NCBI GenBank assembly: GCA_009746045.1
Contig: RPFO01000418.1
Span: forward strand, 2,011,670 to 2,041,669
Reading direction: 5' to 3'
DNA length: 30,000 nucleotides
From: Mesostigma viride
Taxonomy: Eukaryota; Streptophyta; Mesostigmatophyceae; Mesostigmatales; Mesostigmataceae
Under the pieces are notes generated by a model. It worked only from the letters and a program-made list of their open reading frames with translations. It made no database searches and had not been told where the DNA came from. Position numbers and translations under genes: made by a program. Shown here piece after piece: positions 1-19,228 of this stretch. Every line of letters starts with the position of its first letter. Positions within the stretch are counted from its first letter, which is position 1.

Positions 1-957
1 ACCCTATCTTTGTTAGAAACTACGTGTGTTCTCCAAAAAAATGTCTACCGTTTGCATTCCCCTTCAGTTTCCTGCGTCGATCTTTTGTTCTGCCAAACGT
101 GCGGAGAAGCGCCCTCCATGCAGATCTTTCCCCTTGGTTTTGTCCTTCTTCTCCCCCATTATGTTTGCATGTCCTTTCGTGCCCGACCCTGTGCGTGCAC
201 ACCCTCGCTGAACACATCCCTTCCCGTATGTATCTCTGACCGTTTCTGACCGTTTCTTTTCGTTTCTGACCGTTTCTGACCTTTCTTTTCGTTGACATCC
301 TGAAATAGTAGCAAACCTGTGATGTAATAGCTGACCGGTGGATCAGTGCTTCTACCAAGGGTTTTGGGCAAACGTCAAAGTGTTGACTTTTCAGCCCGAT
401 TCTTCCGTCAAAACGTTGACTTTTGCTCGGCATTGCGCCCACAGTTCGACTTTTCCTCCATGCAGCTGGTTTCGTCTTATATCGATGGGGCAACCCACTC
501 AAAGCATATTTGATGTTGCTTGTGCTGTATGCGTCCAAACCAGGCAGCTCTGTACAAACGGGGTCTCTTGTATGTACTATAGTCTGATGTATGAATGACG
601 CTGTGCCCTTACCCAGAATCAGGGTTGGCCCTGCCCCCCTCGATCGTGCTCGATCATAAACAAGTTGACTTTTGGCCAGTTCATGCACATCAAAATGTTG
701 ACTTTTCGTCAAAAGAATGGGGTCGACATGTTGACTTTTTACCCTAAAATGTTGATTTTTTTGCAGAATTTTTAGTGTTGGCGTCCGCATTGGACTAAAA
801 CGTCACGATAGCAGAGGCACTGCGGTGGATGTGTCCCTCAGGACACGTTCCTTGCCTAATTCTATTTAACGCTACGAGAGGGTGACCCCCGAGGGGTCAC
901 TGTGCTATTCATTTTTAAAGTTAATAATTTGCATCCGTGTTCCTCCCTGGCATGTCC
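1..957. other. No supported gene; dispersed TTGACTTTT-type repeats
   Basis: No exon could be supported here. A long frame open on the minus strand (20-790) exists only because a TTGACTTTT-like motif recurs about seven times between 370 and 770; its translation repeats a KSQHFD-like phrase between unrelated sequence. A short CTGACCGTTTC tandem lies at 235-290. Upstream exons of the DRC9-like gene may lie in here or beyond the window edge, but none was recognised. Confidence 0.6.
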
Positions 958-1070
958 CTCCCTGCCCACAACTGTGCACATCTGCCCTTGCCGGAGAAAT
1001 TCCCTGACCTCTTCCCTGCCCACACCTCTACCTGTGTCTATACTTGCGGGAGAAGTTGCTGACCTTAGCA
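958..1070 (+). pseudogene. Two decayed copies of the 5' edge of DRC9-like exon a
   Basis: The stretch before exon a reads tgcag then GAGAAGTTCCTCACGG. Related stretches occur at about 985-1010 (tgccg then GAGAAATTCCCTGACC) and 1041-1068 (tgcgg then GAGAAGTTGCTGACC), each preceded by CTGCCCACAC-like sequence as at the real site. The acceptor AG is lost in both, so neither should be spliced as a normal acceptor. Confidence 0.6.
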
Positions 1071-1134
1071 TCTACTCTTGGGTTCTTTCGTATTCTGCCC
1101 ACACCCATGCGCTCATGCGCTCATGCCCCTGCAG

Positions 1135-10303
<9,169 letters not shown>

Positions 10304-10920
10304 TGGTTTTGGAAGTCTGCCTGGAAGGGCATGCGCATGTGCCTTGCTTGAATGGCGTTTACGCTACGCCAAATAGACGTACCACATTCTATAATTGCCA
10401 GGAAGTCGGGTGTGGCCTTATTAGTTGGGGGGGAAGCAGGACTTCGCATCAGGTGCTGCATGTCTAGAATTTCACTGCATATTGGTGCATGGCGTCAAAG
10501 GGACATGTCTGTCTGGGTTATGGGAGGTGCTACAATTTCCCGATAAGAAGATGTGCTGATCATCAGGAGGATTAAATCATTCATTAAAAGCACATGATTG
10601 TGAGGATCATTATGTACAATGCTTGCAACTTTCTTAATTATACTTCTATGATATTTTGTTTTGTTTTGCATTTCTTATATTGGTTGCGCATTTCTTACCA
10701 TCTTCCAGCAGCTAGTAGAGGACATGAGTTAAGCCTCCCTGGGTGATATGGAAAAAGATGCCGGACAAAGCCATGCATCTGGGCCCATGTTGTCGAGGAC
10801 AATAACACCCCCCCCCCCCCAGTGGGGATCGAAGAAGCGTGTCTCCCGCCATGGGAAGAACGCCCCGCGTGACCACTAGCTAGGGCTTGGCACTACCGGC
10901 CTGTTACATGGCCAGCATGC
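10304..10920. other. Intergenic, nothing recognised
   Basis: Sequence after the DRC9-like stop. It holds a poly-C run near 10807-10820. No exon or repeat family could be assigned. Confidence 0.5.
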
Positions 10921-10923
10921 TCC

Positions 10924-11180
10924 TTGCTTTTGTTAGTTTATGACAAGAACGTTTCCCCACCAGTGCTGCTCACCTTCGACCGATCCCCAGAGGATAAGGT
11001 GCGCTTCCTTTGGCAGCATGCAAGACTCTGCACTCCAACCCATGGTCGCTGGACGACGACAGCTGACTCACGCGCAGCAGCAGCAGCGTCGCGAGCTGTG
11101 GCCCACCTTCATCCGCCACAAGCAATCCCCCGAGAAGCCCAAAGTTTACTGGCAGGGCGGGGACCTGTACATTACTTTAC
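10924..11180 (+). pseudogene. Fragment of an L1 ORF1p-like gene (C-terminal part)
   Basis: Frames here read PVLLTFDRSPEDKVRF, then, after frame changes, AQQQQRRELWPTFIRHKQSP and KPKVYWQGGD. This is the same block as in the copy at 29633-30000 (LLTFPSPEDK, QQQQRRDLWPEYLRHKQDP, KPKVYWRGGD). It corresponds to the end of the RRM-like domain and the C-terminal domain of an ORF1 RNA-binding protein. Frameshifted and truncated. Confidence 0.7.
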
Positions 11181-11185
11181 ATTAC

Positions 11186-11415
11186 TTGTGCTCCCGTTCG
11201 GGAGTCAAGGAGCACCAGCGTGCTAGTTTAATCCCTGAGTGTACGTGCACGCACAGCAGGCAGGGGGGCAGAGACTCCCCCCGGGCCCCTTCCCTCGTGC
11301 AACAGGCTGGCATGCCGGCATGTGGCCACAGGACCCGTGCACAATCGGACCCGTCGAAACGATCTGGCATCCCCGGTGGGTGCAATATGACCCGTGTGCA
11401 TGAGCATTGCATTAC
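11186..11415 (+). repeat. Dispersed repeat starting with the hairpin GTGCTCCC...GGAGCAC
   Basis: Shares with 29214-29430 the start GTGCTCCCGTT, GGAGTCA, GGAGCAC, then AATCCCTG, GGGCAGAGAC, GGCATGCC, GGTGGGTGCAATA or TGTGGGTGCAATA and GACCC. A short third copy starts at 28979. Non-coding, SINE- or MITE-like; the class is not resolved. Confidence 0.7.
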
Positions 11416-11544
11416 TATGTTCAGACGTGTAATTTAACAGCAAGCTATGGGGTCCACCGACGTGACCTGCACGTGATCAAGATGTCTATACCACTAGGTG
11501 AGACAGCTTTTCCTAGATGCCTTAATTAATTAATTAATTATTAA

Positions 11545-13640
11545 GAACATATTAATTTCCGTTGGGAGTACATGTTTGACACACATCGATCCCTGAGGCT
11601 GCAGGGCCTGAGCTCGGACGTAGGACCACTTGCTAGGTCGGCCAGCAACTGCTGTGTATAGTTGATAGCAGGTTTACCAGATTTTCCCATGGCCATGAGC
11701 CACGAGCCACGAGGTTGCCATGGCTGACGGCGGAGCACATAACTTTCATGTTTGGGCACCAATTAATTAATTAATTAATAGACACGTGACTGCGTCACGT
11801 GAGCACCAAATTCGGCCGTAAATATCACAACCGCTTCGTCTTTCTAAGACGCACACGCTGATATATTTTTCCGAAGCTATTACGCAATATATCATGACGA
11901 GCAAACACTCCTCTACGCAACGCAGCCTGGCGGCTGCGCTAAGCCCTGAAAATACGGCTGCAGCTCCGGCTACAGCTTCGCCCTAGCTCAGGCCCGGAGG
12001 GCAGCGGTGACACTAGTCGAGCGCACTAGGGTGGTCACCCAGGTCCCTCCCGGGCTTTAATAATTGCCTCGCCCTCGGCATCGCCTGAGCCCGGCTAGCG
12101 CAGTCGCCCCGGCGAACCTATGTAGCTGGTCCGAGCGCGACTTTGACGTCGATCGACAGGTTATTTTCCACCTTTGACGTCGACCGGCCCGCGGCTATTT
12201 TCACTCAGCCCCCAATCCAGATACTGTCCAGATCTTGTGTTATATGGGTCGCACGCCTCGCTCCTTGCACCTGTGCCAGCTGCCAGCTGGCAGCCAGATC
12301 ACGCCTCCGCAATGGATCGGTTGAAGGCCGGTATTCCCACCGCGGACCTGACCACCTGCCGGCCGGCTGGGCTCGTCCGGCGCCTTCAGCTCGCCGCTCT
12401 CTAGCCGTTATCCATCCTTAATTAAGCGCTCTGCCAACGATCGACCTCTCAGCTCAGGTCCCCTCCTCCTTGACCGAATCCACCTTCTGCAGCCTAGTTC
12501 TTGAGCTGAGGCCATCGCAAAGCAGGTGCATGACTCCCCTCGCTGCAGATATGGCAGCCGCGGGCCGCACGCTGGCTGCTGAGCTCCCCACCATGCATCT
12601 CCGCTGTCACCTCCACCGGCTCCTCGCCTCCACCGCCACCGCCACCAACGCCATCGGCCAACGCCATGCATGCAAGCATGATCACCGCCGGCCCAGCTCG
12701 ATCCGTGACATGCATCGACAAGCGCCTCTAGGACAACGCCATCGCCATCGATCGTGTGCCTGCAAATTAAACACCGCGCAGGCCTCACCGCCCACTGACG
12801 AGGTGAAGGACATTGCCGCCATCGGAAGCCAGCCCCCGCTGGCCCGGCAGGCGATGCTCCTCCCCCCCAGACCTGCATGGGCCGCCATGCTGCTGAACTA
12901 CACCACCACCACCAGTGACCTCCGCCATATCGCCGCACAGCTCAAGCAACAGAAGCTCGACCTCCGTGAGGAGGCCGAGCTCGACAAGCCGGCAAGCGCA
13001 GCCTTAACGTCATCGTCAAGAACTTCGACCTGGTGGAAGGTGAAAACTCCGAGAAGCTCGCTTGCACAGGCGTTTGAGAACGAAATCCTTGGCCGTATGG
13101 GACTCATTGGTGAGCAGAGCCTCAAGCTGGAGGCCCTCTGCCTATCCCGTTTGCGGGGTAAGGCGGGGCCGCCTCCGCTAGCTGCTGCTCATATTTGAGA
13201 ACATCGCGGACATGATTACGTTCCTCAGACACCGCAACTAGCACGCGCTCGAGAGGCCGGACTCACTGCACTCTGCATGGACATCGACCGACGACCAGTG
13301 ACCCTGGCCGGCGCAGCAACAACGGCGACGGGAGCTATGGCCGACCTACCTCCAGCTCCGGCAGACAGCAGCCCATATGCTAATAATGGGGGAAGCCGGT
13401 GCATGTACTCGGGAAGGGGGCGGCCATCTACGTCGGCCACAAGCCCTGGCAAGCGACCCGGCCCGCTGCCCCGGCCAGCACCCTCAGCATGCATGCAACC
13501 CCATGCAGCCTATATACAGTAGGGGATCGACTAAAGCTGTAGTAGTGTAGAATAGTAAGGCTTAGCCAACGTGGCCTTGTACACTGATGTATGCCTATAT
13601 GATGGGCCCCACACTACCAGATGATGCATAGCATTATTCA
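11545..13640 (+). mobile_element. Degenerate ORF1-bearing retroelement copy
   Basis: Homologous to the copy at 15990-17610 in inverse orientation. Shared landmarks are a 5' leader (GAGCCACGAGGT, GCCATGGCTGACGGCGGAGC), a start region reading MTSKHSSTQRSLAAAL from 11894, several frameshifts, then in 12470-13198 TLAAELPT, VKDIAA and QKLDLREEAELDK, a coiled coil and RRM-like remnant, and a 3' end with ACAAGCCCTGGCA and TAGTGTAGAATAGTAAGGCT. An AATT array plus about 47 extra bases interrupts the leader at 11761-11808. No intact frame remains. Confidence 0.7.
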
Positions 13641-13662
13641 TTTAGCCATGTACATGTATATG

Positions 13663-14115
13663 CCTAATGTGGTTCTGGACTTTGAGGGAGGCGGCCGGCA
13701 CTTGCTCATTGACGTTTTTGTGGCTCGCCCCTTGGCACTTATTATAGCCATGTGGTTGGTGCATCGATCCCAGGCGGCGGGCTATACACGGCGCCGCGCG
13801 GATCGGGCTGAGCGCGGGCCAAGCTCACGGCCTATGGGGATGTCGAGCACCACCGTGTGGTGCCCTTTGTCTTCAATGGAGGAGTTCGGGGCCATGGGGA
13901 TCGACCCTGACCGCTGGCATCTTTTAGGAGTGCTGCCGGCTCCGGGAGGACCGCCTGGAACTGGAGGGTCCAGCGGCCGGCCCCTTGGTCTGACAGCGCG
14001 GACCTGGACATGGTATTGGCGCCAACGCCTTTCGGTAGCGATTACCCGGGCTATGGCTGACATCTTGCTCCGCCGCACACGAGCTGACTTTGCGGCGCGG
14101 CACGGTTATATTTAG
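13663..14115 (+). pseudogene. Fragment resembling the C-terminal region of a retrotransposon ORF2
   Basis: Open frame containing NVVLDFEGGGRHLLIDVFVA, then CPLSSMEEFGAMGIDPDRW and finally WRQRLSVAITRAMADILLRR before TAG. From memory, this order (a 'vDV-V-P' strand, a 'P-s-EeFG' block, and a 'W-RqRLs-a--ra' helix) occurs after the reverse transcriptase domain in non-LTR elements of algae and other protists. No reverse transcriptase motif is in the window. It lies between two ORF1 copies and between two copies of a TGATGGGCYCCACACY-type sequence (about 13600 and 14279). Could be a relic of the autonomous partner. Confidence 0.5.
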
Positions 14116-14335
14116 GCTGTTTTGTACTTCATTCCGCGGTGTGGATCGAGTGTCCCATGCCGGCTGTAGTTGTTTTGTCGTGATATCTCTTGTTAGCGTT
14201 GGCTTTGGTTATTCTTACATGGGTGCCTTCATTTTTACTCTGTAAGTATTTTTATTTTTTAATGTGTATGCAGTGCTATGATGGGCTCCACACCAGATGA
14301 TATAATATATGCAAGATATTTGCAAATTAATCAAC

Positions 14336-14535
14336 AGCATTATTTAGTCATGCTTTGCCCATGCAGAGAGTTGCTCTCTGCTGAGATGCCATGCCCTAGC
14401 CATTGCCTAGCCGTAATAATCTTCCACCCCATGCCAGGCCTTTTAGGTATGATACATCATCATGGTGGTGCAGGTGCACCTTGTGCACCCAGCCGTAGGT
14501 GGCGGTTTACATCCCCCCACGTCGGCTGTTCGCCT
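14336..14535 (+). repeat. Dispersed repeat family D, copy 1
   Basis: Shares GCATGCAGAGAGTT-like, GAGATGCCATGCCCTAGC, ATCTTCC-CCCCATG and CAGGTGCACC blocks with copies at 15720-15905 (minus) and 17690-17910 (plus), about 200 bases. Non-coding. Confidence 0.65.
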
Positions 14536-14559
14536 CCCCCGCGCGCGGGGTAAGGCTGG

Positions 14560-14880
14560 CCCGGCACCCGTGCTCCTCACCTTTAAGTACATGGGGGACA
14601 ACCTTGGTGTTGTTTCTTAAAAACCGCAAGAAGCTCTCGAGGACTCACTTCACGCTGGACGACGACCTGACCCTGGCTCAGCAACAACGGAGACGCGAGC
14701 TATGGCCGACCTACCTCCAGATACGGCAAAGTGCAGGGGGGAAACCGGTATACTGGAGGGGGGACGTCATCCACGTCGACCACAAGCCTTGGCAGGCACC
14801 CCCAGTCTAGGGAATATCAGTAGCAGTATAGTGTAGATTAGTAAGGCTTAGCCTACCCCGCGGCCCCAGCGCATTGAATT
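14560..14880 (+). pseudogene. Truncated ORF1 copy with its 3' end
   Basis: The frame contains HFTLDDDLTLAQQQRRRELW, PTYLQIRQSAGGKPVYWRGD and HKPWQAPPV, the C-terminal domain of the ORF1 family, followed by the family 3' end (GTATAGTGTAGATTAGTAAG) and an ATTGA run. The front is missing, consistent with 5' truncation during reverse transcription. Confidence 0.75.
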
Positions 14881-14887
14881 GAATTGA

Positions 14888-15005
14888 ATTGTAACATAAC
14901 TCCGTTGGGAGTATATGTAGCACATAGCCCTTGAGAGAGGGCATATGGCCTATCATACATCCTAAGCTACTTCCTGCAAGGGTGGGGATGTAAAGGACCC
15001 TTGCT
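14888..15005 (+). repeat. Dispersed repeat with CTCCGTTGGGAGTATATGTA
   Basis: Matches in inverse orientation 17897-17990 and partly 18040-18125: CTCCGTTGGGAG, then TAGCACATA, GAGGGCATATGG, and CTAAGCTACTTCCTGCAAGG. Non-coding. Confidence 0.7.
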
Positions 15006-15059
15006 CTACAGTAGGTGCACCAGGAGGAGGGGGGACATCCCCCCCTAAAATCGTACATG

Positions 15060-15715
15060 AGCGTACTCCAGAGTTTGGCCTACCGCGCTCCCCGGCGCCA
15101 GCCAAAGTGAAAAGTGCTGGAGTGCACTCAGTCTGTCAAAAAGCTGCGCCGGACCGACTTGGGAGTGTGCTACGTGCTACGTGGCATGTACGACACGTGG
15201 CACTTTTTGTAGAATCTCTTAGTATCTAGAAGCTCTTAGTAAGCGATAGTATTAGCATATTCTCCAAGTAGAAGAATGACGTCAAGCCGGCGGAAATTCG
15301 ATGCCTATTGCCTGACGCCAGGTCCGGTGTCAGAATCAACAACAACAACCTGACGCCTGCCTGAAAGTCGATACGTCTTCCTAGAATCAACCAATACTTG
15401 GTAAGTTCTCAGCGTAATGTCGACAGTAAGTTGTAAGTACAGCAGGGCCGAAGCTGACACCTGCACTTTAAAATCAAACGCCTGACCGAGCTAGCGGGAT
15501 CTGACACCAGAGCGCACTAGCGCACTCGTTTCCTAAAACCAGGCGCCGGTCCGCCAAAAGGTCAGTTAGCTCCACAAAATTTTTCTTCGCGCCGCCCTAA
15601 AATTTTCGTCTGGAGTACACTCCGTCACAAAAATTCTGCCGCCGGACACATTTTTGGAGTCCGCTCCACGTTTGGAGGTGCCGCGCCGGACACACGAGTG
15701 AGTGTGCTGTTTTGG
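15060..15715. other. No gene; CACTCC/GCGCCGG-rich spacer
   Basis: Contains scattered GAGTGCACTC, GGAGTACACTCC and CGCGCCGGAC-like pieces that look like decayed short repeats. Nothing codes convincingly. Confidence 0.5.
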
Positions 15716-15719
15716 CTGG

Positions 15720-15905
15720 ATGTCCCCCCTCCTGCACCAGGGCACTTGCATCCCCATGATCTTCAAGCTATGCCCAGCGAAGGGGGAGCCTGTCATGGGG
15801 GGGAAGATCAGCATAGCTATACAAAAAAGCTAGGGCATGGCGTCTCAGCAGAGAGTTACTCCCTGCATGGGCACAACATAACTAAATAAAGCTAGGCATC
15901 ATCTG
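15720..15905 (-). repeat. Dispersed repeat family D, copy 2
   Basis: Reverse-complement match to 14336-14535 and 17690-17910, including GAGAGTTACTCCCTGCATGG and CCATGATCTTCAAGC on the plus strand. Confidence 0.65.
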
Positions 15906-15989
15906 GAGGGTGGCTCATCAGTCATCATAGGCACACATGTACATAAAGCGCGTGGCTTAGCTGGGATAGTGCCTCTAGGAGGCGTACAT

Positions 15990-17610
15990 GTACATGGCCA
16001 CGGTCTATCTATTCTACACAACTACTGCTGTATTCGATCCCTAAGCTGGGGCGTCTGGAGTCGCTGGGGCCGCGGGGGTCGCCTGCCAGGGCTTGTGGCC
16101 GACCTAGATGGCCGCCCCCTTCCAGTACACCGGCTGCCCCGCCTTGGTCTGCCGGAGCTGGAGGTAGGTCGGCCATAGCTCCCGTCGCCGTTGTTGCTGC
16201 GCCAGGGTCAAGTCGTCATCAAGGGTGAAGAGAGTCTTCTCGAGCCGCTTGCGGCGTCTGAGAAAAGAAATCTTGTCCGCCGGGGTCTTAAAGGTGAGAA
16301 GGAGCGGGGGCGCCCCTGCCTTACCCCGCGCGCGGGGAAGGCGGTGGGCGACCAGCTCGATCTCACCAGTAAGGCCCATGCGATCAAGGATTTCTCTCTC
16401 AAAAGCACGCGCAAGCTTCTCGGAATTCTCACCTTCCTCCATCTTGAAGTTCTTGACAATGACGTTGAGGCTGCGCTTGGCGAGCTCGGCCTCCTCGCGG
16501 AGGTCAAGCGTCTGCCGTTGGAGCTGGGCTGCGACGGCGGAGGTGGTGGAGGTGGTGTGTTGCTTAAGCATGTCCGCCCAGGTGGTGATGGGAGGAGCAT
16601 CGCCGGCCAGGCCAGCCGGGGCTGGCTTGGCGGCAATGTCCTTTACCGCCTGGGCGGTGAGGCCTGCGGTGTTCTGCAGAACCTCGATAGCGATGCATGC
16701 GTTGTCCTTAAGACGCTGGTCGATGTCGCGGAGCTGGGCGGTGATGGAGTCGGTGGAGGCGGAGGGGGGGGGGGGGTGGAGGCGAGGAGGGCGGCGGTCA
16801 TTGGCGGTGGGGATGGTGGGGAGCTCAGCAGCCAGCGTGCGCACATTGGCAGCAATGGGCGTCACGTGCTGTGAGAAGGCGTCGTGGAGTTGGCGGTGGA
16901 AGGTGGATTCGGTAACGGGGGGGGGTTGCAAAAGGTCGAAGGCCGAGCGCTTAGTGATGGTAAAGAGAGCTGCGAGCTGAAGGCGGGGGCGAGGCCAGCC
17001 GGCCATATTCAGTGGCCGAAGAAGGGGCGTCAGCTGCGCGATCGGAAAACCGGCCGTCAGCTCCGTTGCGGAAAAGGTGGGTTCTGGAATGGAACTGCTC
17101 GCACAGGGCCAGCAGTGAGGCGTGGGACCCGTAAAACACGAGCTCCAGTAACTTGGAGCATGGCATTTCGAAAAAGGCAAGCCTGTTGATGTCGAAGGTG
17201 GCAAAGAGCTGATCAACGTCAAAATCTCGCTCAGCCCCAGCCAGGTTCGTCTGAGCGACTGCGCTTGGGATCAGGCGAGGCTGAGGGCGAGGCAGGAAGC
17301 CCGGGAGGGTGCTGGGCGACTACCAGTGCGCGACTAGTGTCACTGCCGCCTGCCGGACCTGATGGCGAAGCTGCAGCCGGAGCTGCAGACGTACTTTTCA
17401 TTGCCGAGCGCAGCCGTCAGGCTGCGTTGCGTCGATGGGCGTTTGCTCATCGTATATTGCGTAATAGCGTCGGAAAATTATATCAGCATGTGCGTCTTAG
17501 AAAGACGAAGCGATTGTGATATTCACGACTAAATTCGGTGCTCAAACGTGAAAGTTATGAGCTCCGCCGTCAGCCATGGCTACCTCGTGGCTCGTTTTGC
17601 GCATTGGGAG
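15990..17610 (-). mobile_element. ORF1-only retroelement copy with a largely open ORF1
   Basis: Spans 5' leader (17500-17610), ORF1 and 3' end (GTAGTTGTGTAGAATAGATA on the minus strand near 16010-16030). The same order is found in the degenerate copy at 11545-13640. No ORF2 follows. It may be a non-autonomous element that carries only ORF1, as mammalian HAL1 does, or a product of internal loss. Confidence 0.65.
16104..17222 (-). CDS. L1 ORF1p-like RNA-binding protein of a non-LTR retroelement
   Basis: Open for 372 codons. Residues about 155-250 form a predicted coil (QLRDIDQRLKDN, LQRQTLDLREEAELAKR). About 252-322 look like the RRM-like domain (SLNVIVKNFKMEEGENSEKL, then RMGLTGEIELVAHRLP and PPLLLTFKTPADKISFLRRR). 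About 323-370 form the C-terminal domain (TLDDDLTLAQQQRRRELWPT, QPVYWKGA). This layout is that of the L1 ORF1 nucleic-acid chaperone that coats element RNA. The first 80 residues or so are probably out of the ancestral frame: the neighbouring frame reads FDVDQLFATFDINRLAFFEM over the same bases, and the family start MSKRPSTQRSLTAAL lies further upstream near 17450. So this copy is probably frameshifted near its front rather than fully intact. Confidence 0.72.
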   Translation of the reverse strand: MTLISSLPPSTSTGLPFSKCHAPSYWSSCFTGPTPHCWPCASSSIPEPTFSATELTAGFPIAQLTPLLRPLNMAGWPRPRLQLAALFTITKRSAFDLLQPPPVTESTFHRQLHDAFSQHVTPIAANVRTLAAELPTIPTANDRRPPRLHPPPPSASTDSITAQLRDIDQRLKDNACIAIEVLQNTAGLTAQAVKDIAAKPAPAGLAGDAPPITTWADMLKQHTTSTTSAVAAQLQRQTLDLREEAELAKRSLNVIVKNFKMEEGENSEKLARAFEREILDRMGLTGEIELVAHRLPRARGKAGAPPLLLTFKTPADKISFLRRRKRLEKTLFTLDDDLTLAQQQRRRELWPTYLQLRQTKAGQPVYWKGAAI

Positions 17611-17689
17611 TCATCCGTCCCCAGCGCATGTGCGCCCATAATGGCCATGCATGGATGATGCATTTAAGAATTTAGCCACGCCCTGCCTA

Positions 17690-18130
17690 TAATGGACCCC
17701 CCATGGATGCTGCATTAAGAATGAGCTCAGCCCTGCCTATACAGAGAGTCACTCTCTGATGAGAAGCCATGCCTAGCTTGTGTATAGCCACGTTGATCTT
17801 CCCCCACCATGACAGGCTCCCCTTAGCTGGGTTGAGCTTGATAGATCATGGGGGTGCAGGTGCCCTGGTGCACCTCAAGCAAGTGTCGTTTACATTCCCA
17901 CCCTTGCAGGAAGTAGCTTAGAATGTATTAAAAGCCATATGCCCCTTCTCTGGGATATGTGCTACATTTACTCCCAACGGAGTTATGTTCCTAATTAATT
18001 AATCCCCCCACGTGCAGGTTGTCAGTAAAGTAGCCCGGCACTTGAGCTCAGAATGTATGACAAACCATATGCCCCCTCTCAGGGCTATGTGTTACATAAG
18101 CTCCCTGCAACGGAGTAAAGTTCTTACCCC
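17690..18130 (+). repeat. Dispersed repeat family D, copy 3, plus inverse copies of the 14888 repeat
   Basis: 17690-17910 matches 14336-14535. 17897-17990 is the reverse complement of 14888-15005, and 18040-18125 is a second, weaker copy with CATATGCCCCCTCTCAGGGC. AATTAATTAATC separates them. Composite of several small repeats. Confidence 0.6.
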
Positions 18131-18990
18131 GACGAATGGATGACGCTAACTATCTAGTTCCTAGTTACAGGGTTGTGGGCACCACGGCCCGAATCCGGCT
18201 ATGAATGCCAAACTGCGGGGTCACATGCACGCGGAGGTCCCAATGACTTGGCCCGGGTGGTCTCCTCCATCACTACTTGCCACCTAGGCTTTGCGAGCCA
18301 TCTGCCTCCATATTACAGACAAACCAAGAGGCTGCCCGGGCGTGAGCCCGTCCCGTCTAGGGTTGCACATTCCATGCCTAGCCTATCACGGAAAGTCCAC
18401 GGATGGCGACCCGGCGCGCGCGCGGCCTGGGGCATGCACGCTGCATGTGAGGACAGATCGTCCGGGCGCTGTGCGGGGCTGCGGGCTTCCGTGACTAGCC
18501 TCAACGGGAGCATAACTAATTAATTAATAAAATTCGTCCAAATCATCCTCCCGGCCACACTGTGCCTCGGAGGCATAAAAACAATCGGTAAAATGTGTGC
18601 ATGGCCGGTGTAGGTTCTATGATACAAGTGAGTTTGTTTTTATTTCGTGATTTAATCATGTGTATCAGGGACTAAAGCAATTACCATAACTAGGACTCCG
18701 GGAAATTCATGCGCCCACGCGCATGGCATGCACGCTATTCTACTTATTTACTAATTCGGTTACATTGCATCGAATCGTGCAGGCAACGGACTCTTGAGTG
18801 CGTGCTGATCAGCTGCACTTGCACAATGGGAACAATCGGTATGTCTGTGCATAGACTTCTGTTTGATCAACCAACTAGTTGGATCTGTGTGTTGCACCAC
18901 CCAGTTTTACTGCTGCATGGCGTAGGGATGTGTCTATCCGTGGACCAAGGGTCCATCAAACTGTTTAGGGGTTTACATCGTTAGCTGATT
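18131..18990. other. No gene recognised
   Basis: Spacer between the repeat cluster and the MORC 3' end. It contains ATTAATTAATAAAATT at 18520 and no convincing coding frame. A TGTAAA on the minus strand near 18973-18978 could be an algal-type polyadenylation signal for the MORC gene; weak. Confidence 0.4.
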
Positions 18991-18997
18991 GATAGCC

Positions 18998-19200
18998 CTA
19001 GTCTTGCTGCTGCATCGGCAGCGTGTCCCCATCTCCACCCAAAAACATGTGGGGAACATAATCGCTGTGCCCCCATGGGCCACCTACAGAGACCATCTAG
19101 GCCACTTATTGTTGTAGTTGCCCTCGTCCTGCGGTTGCACCGGGCATAAGTCCCCATGATGGACACCTACCTGTATAGGGCAAATGAACTCAGTGTCCCC
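18998..19200 (-). pseudogene. Two downstream copies of the MORC gene's 3' terminus
   Basis: At 18998-19045 the minus strand has 16 codons ending FLGGDGDTLPMQQQD-stop, the same length as the true end [15 protein letters not shown]-stop (19229-19276), with the stop conserved. A second copy near 19120-19170 reads VHHGDLCPVQPQD without a stop. Copies are offset by 106 and 125 bases. They lie 3' of the real stop. Confidence 0.75.
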
Positions 19201-19228
19201 ATAGTCTACCTACTATTACCGATTCATC

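Noticed and set aside
20-790. 256-codon minus-strand frame with KSQHFD repeats
   Set aside because: Created by dispersed TTGACTTTT motifs; the rest has no protein-like pattern.
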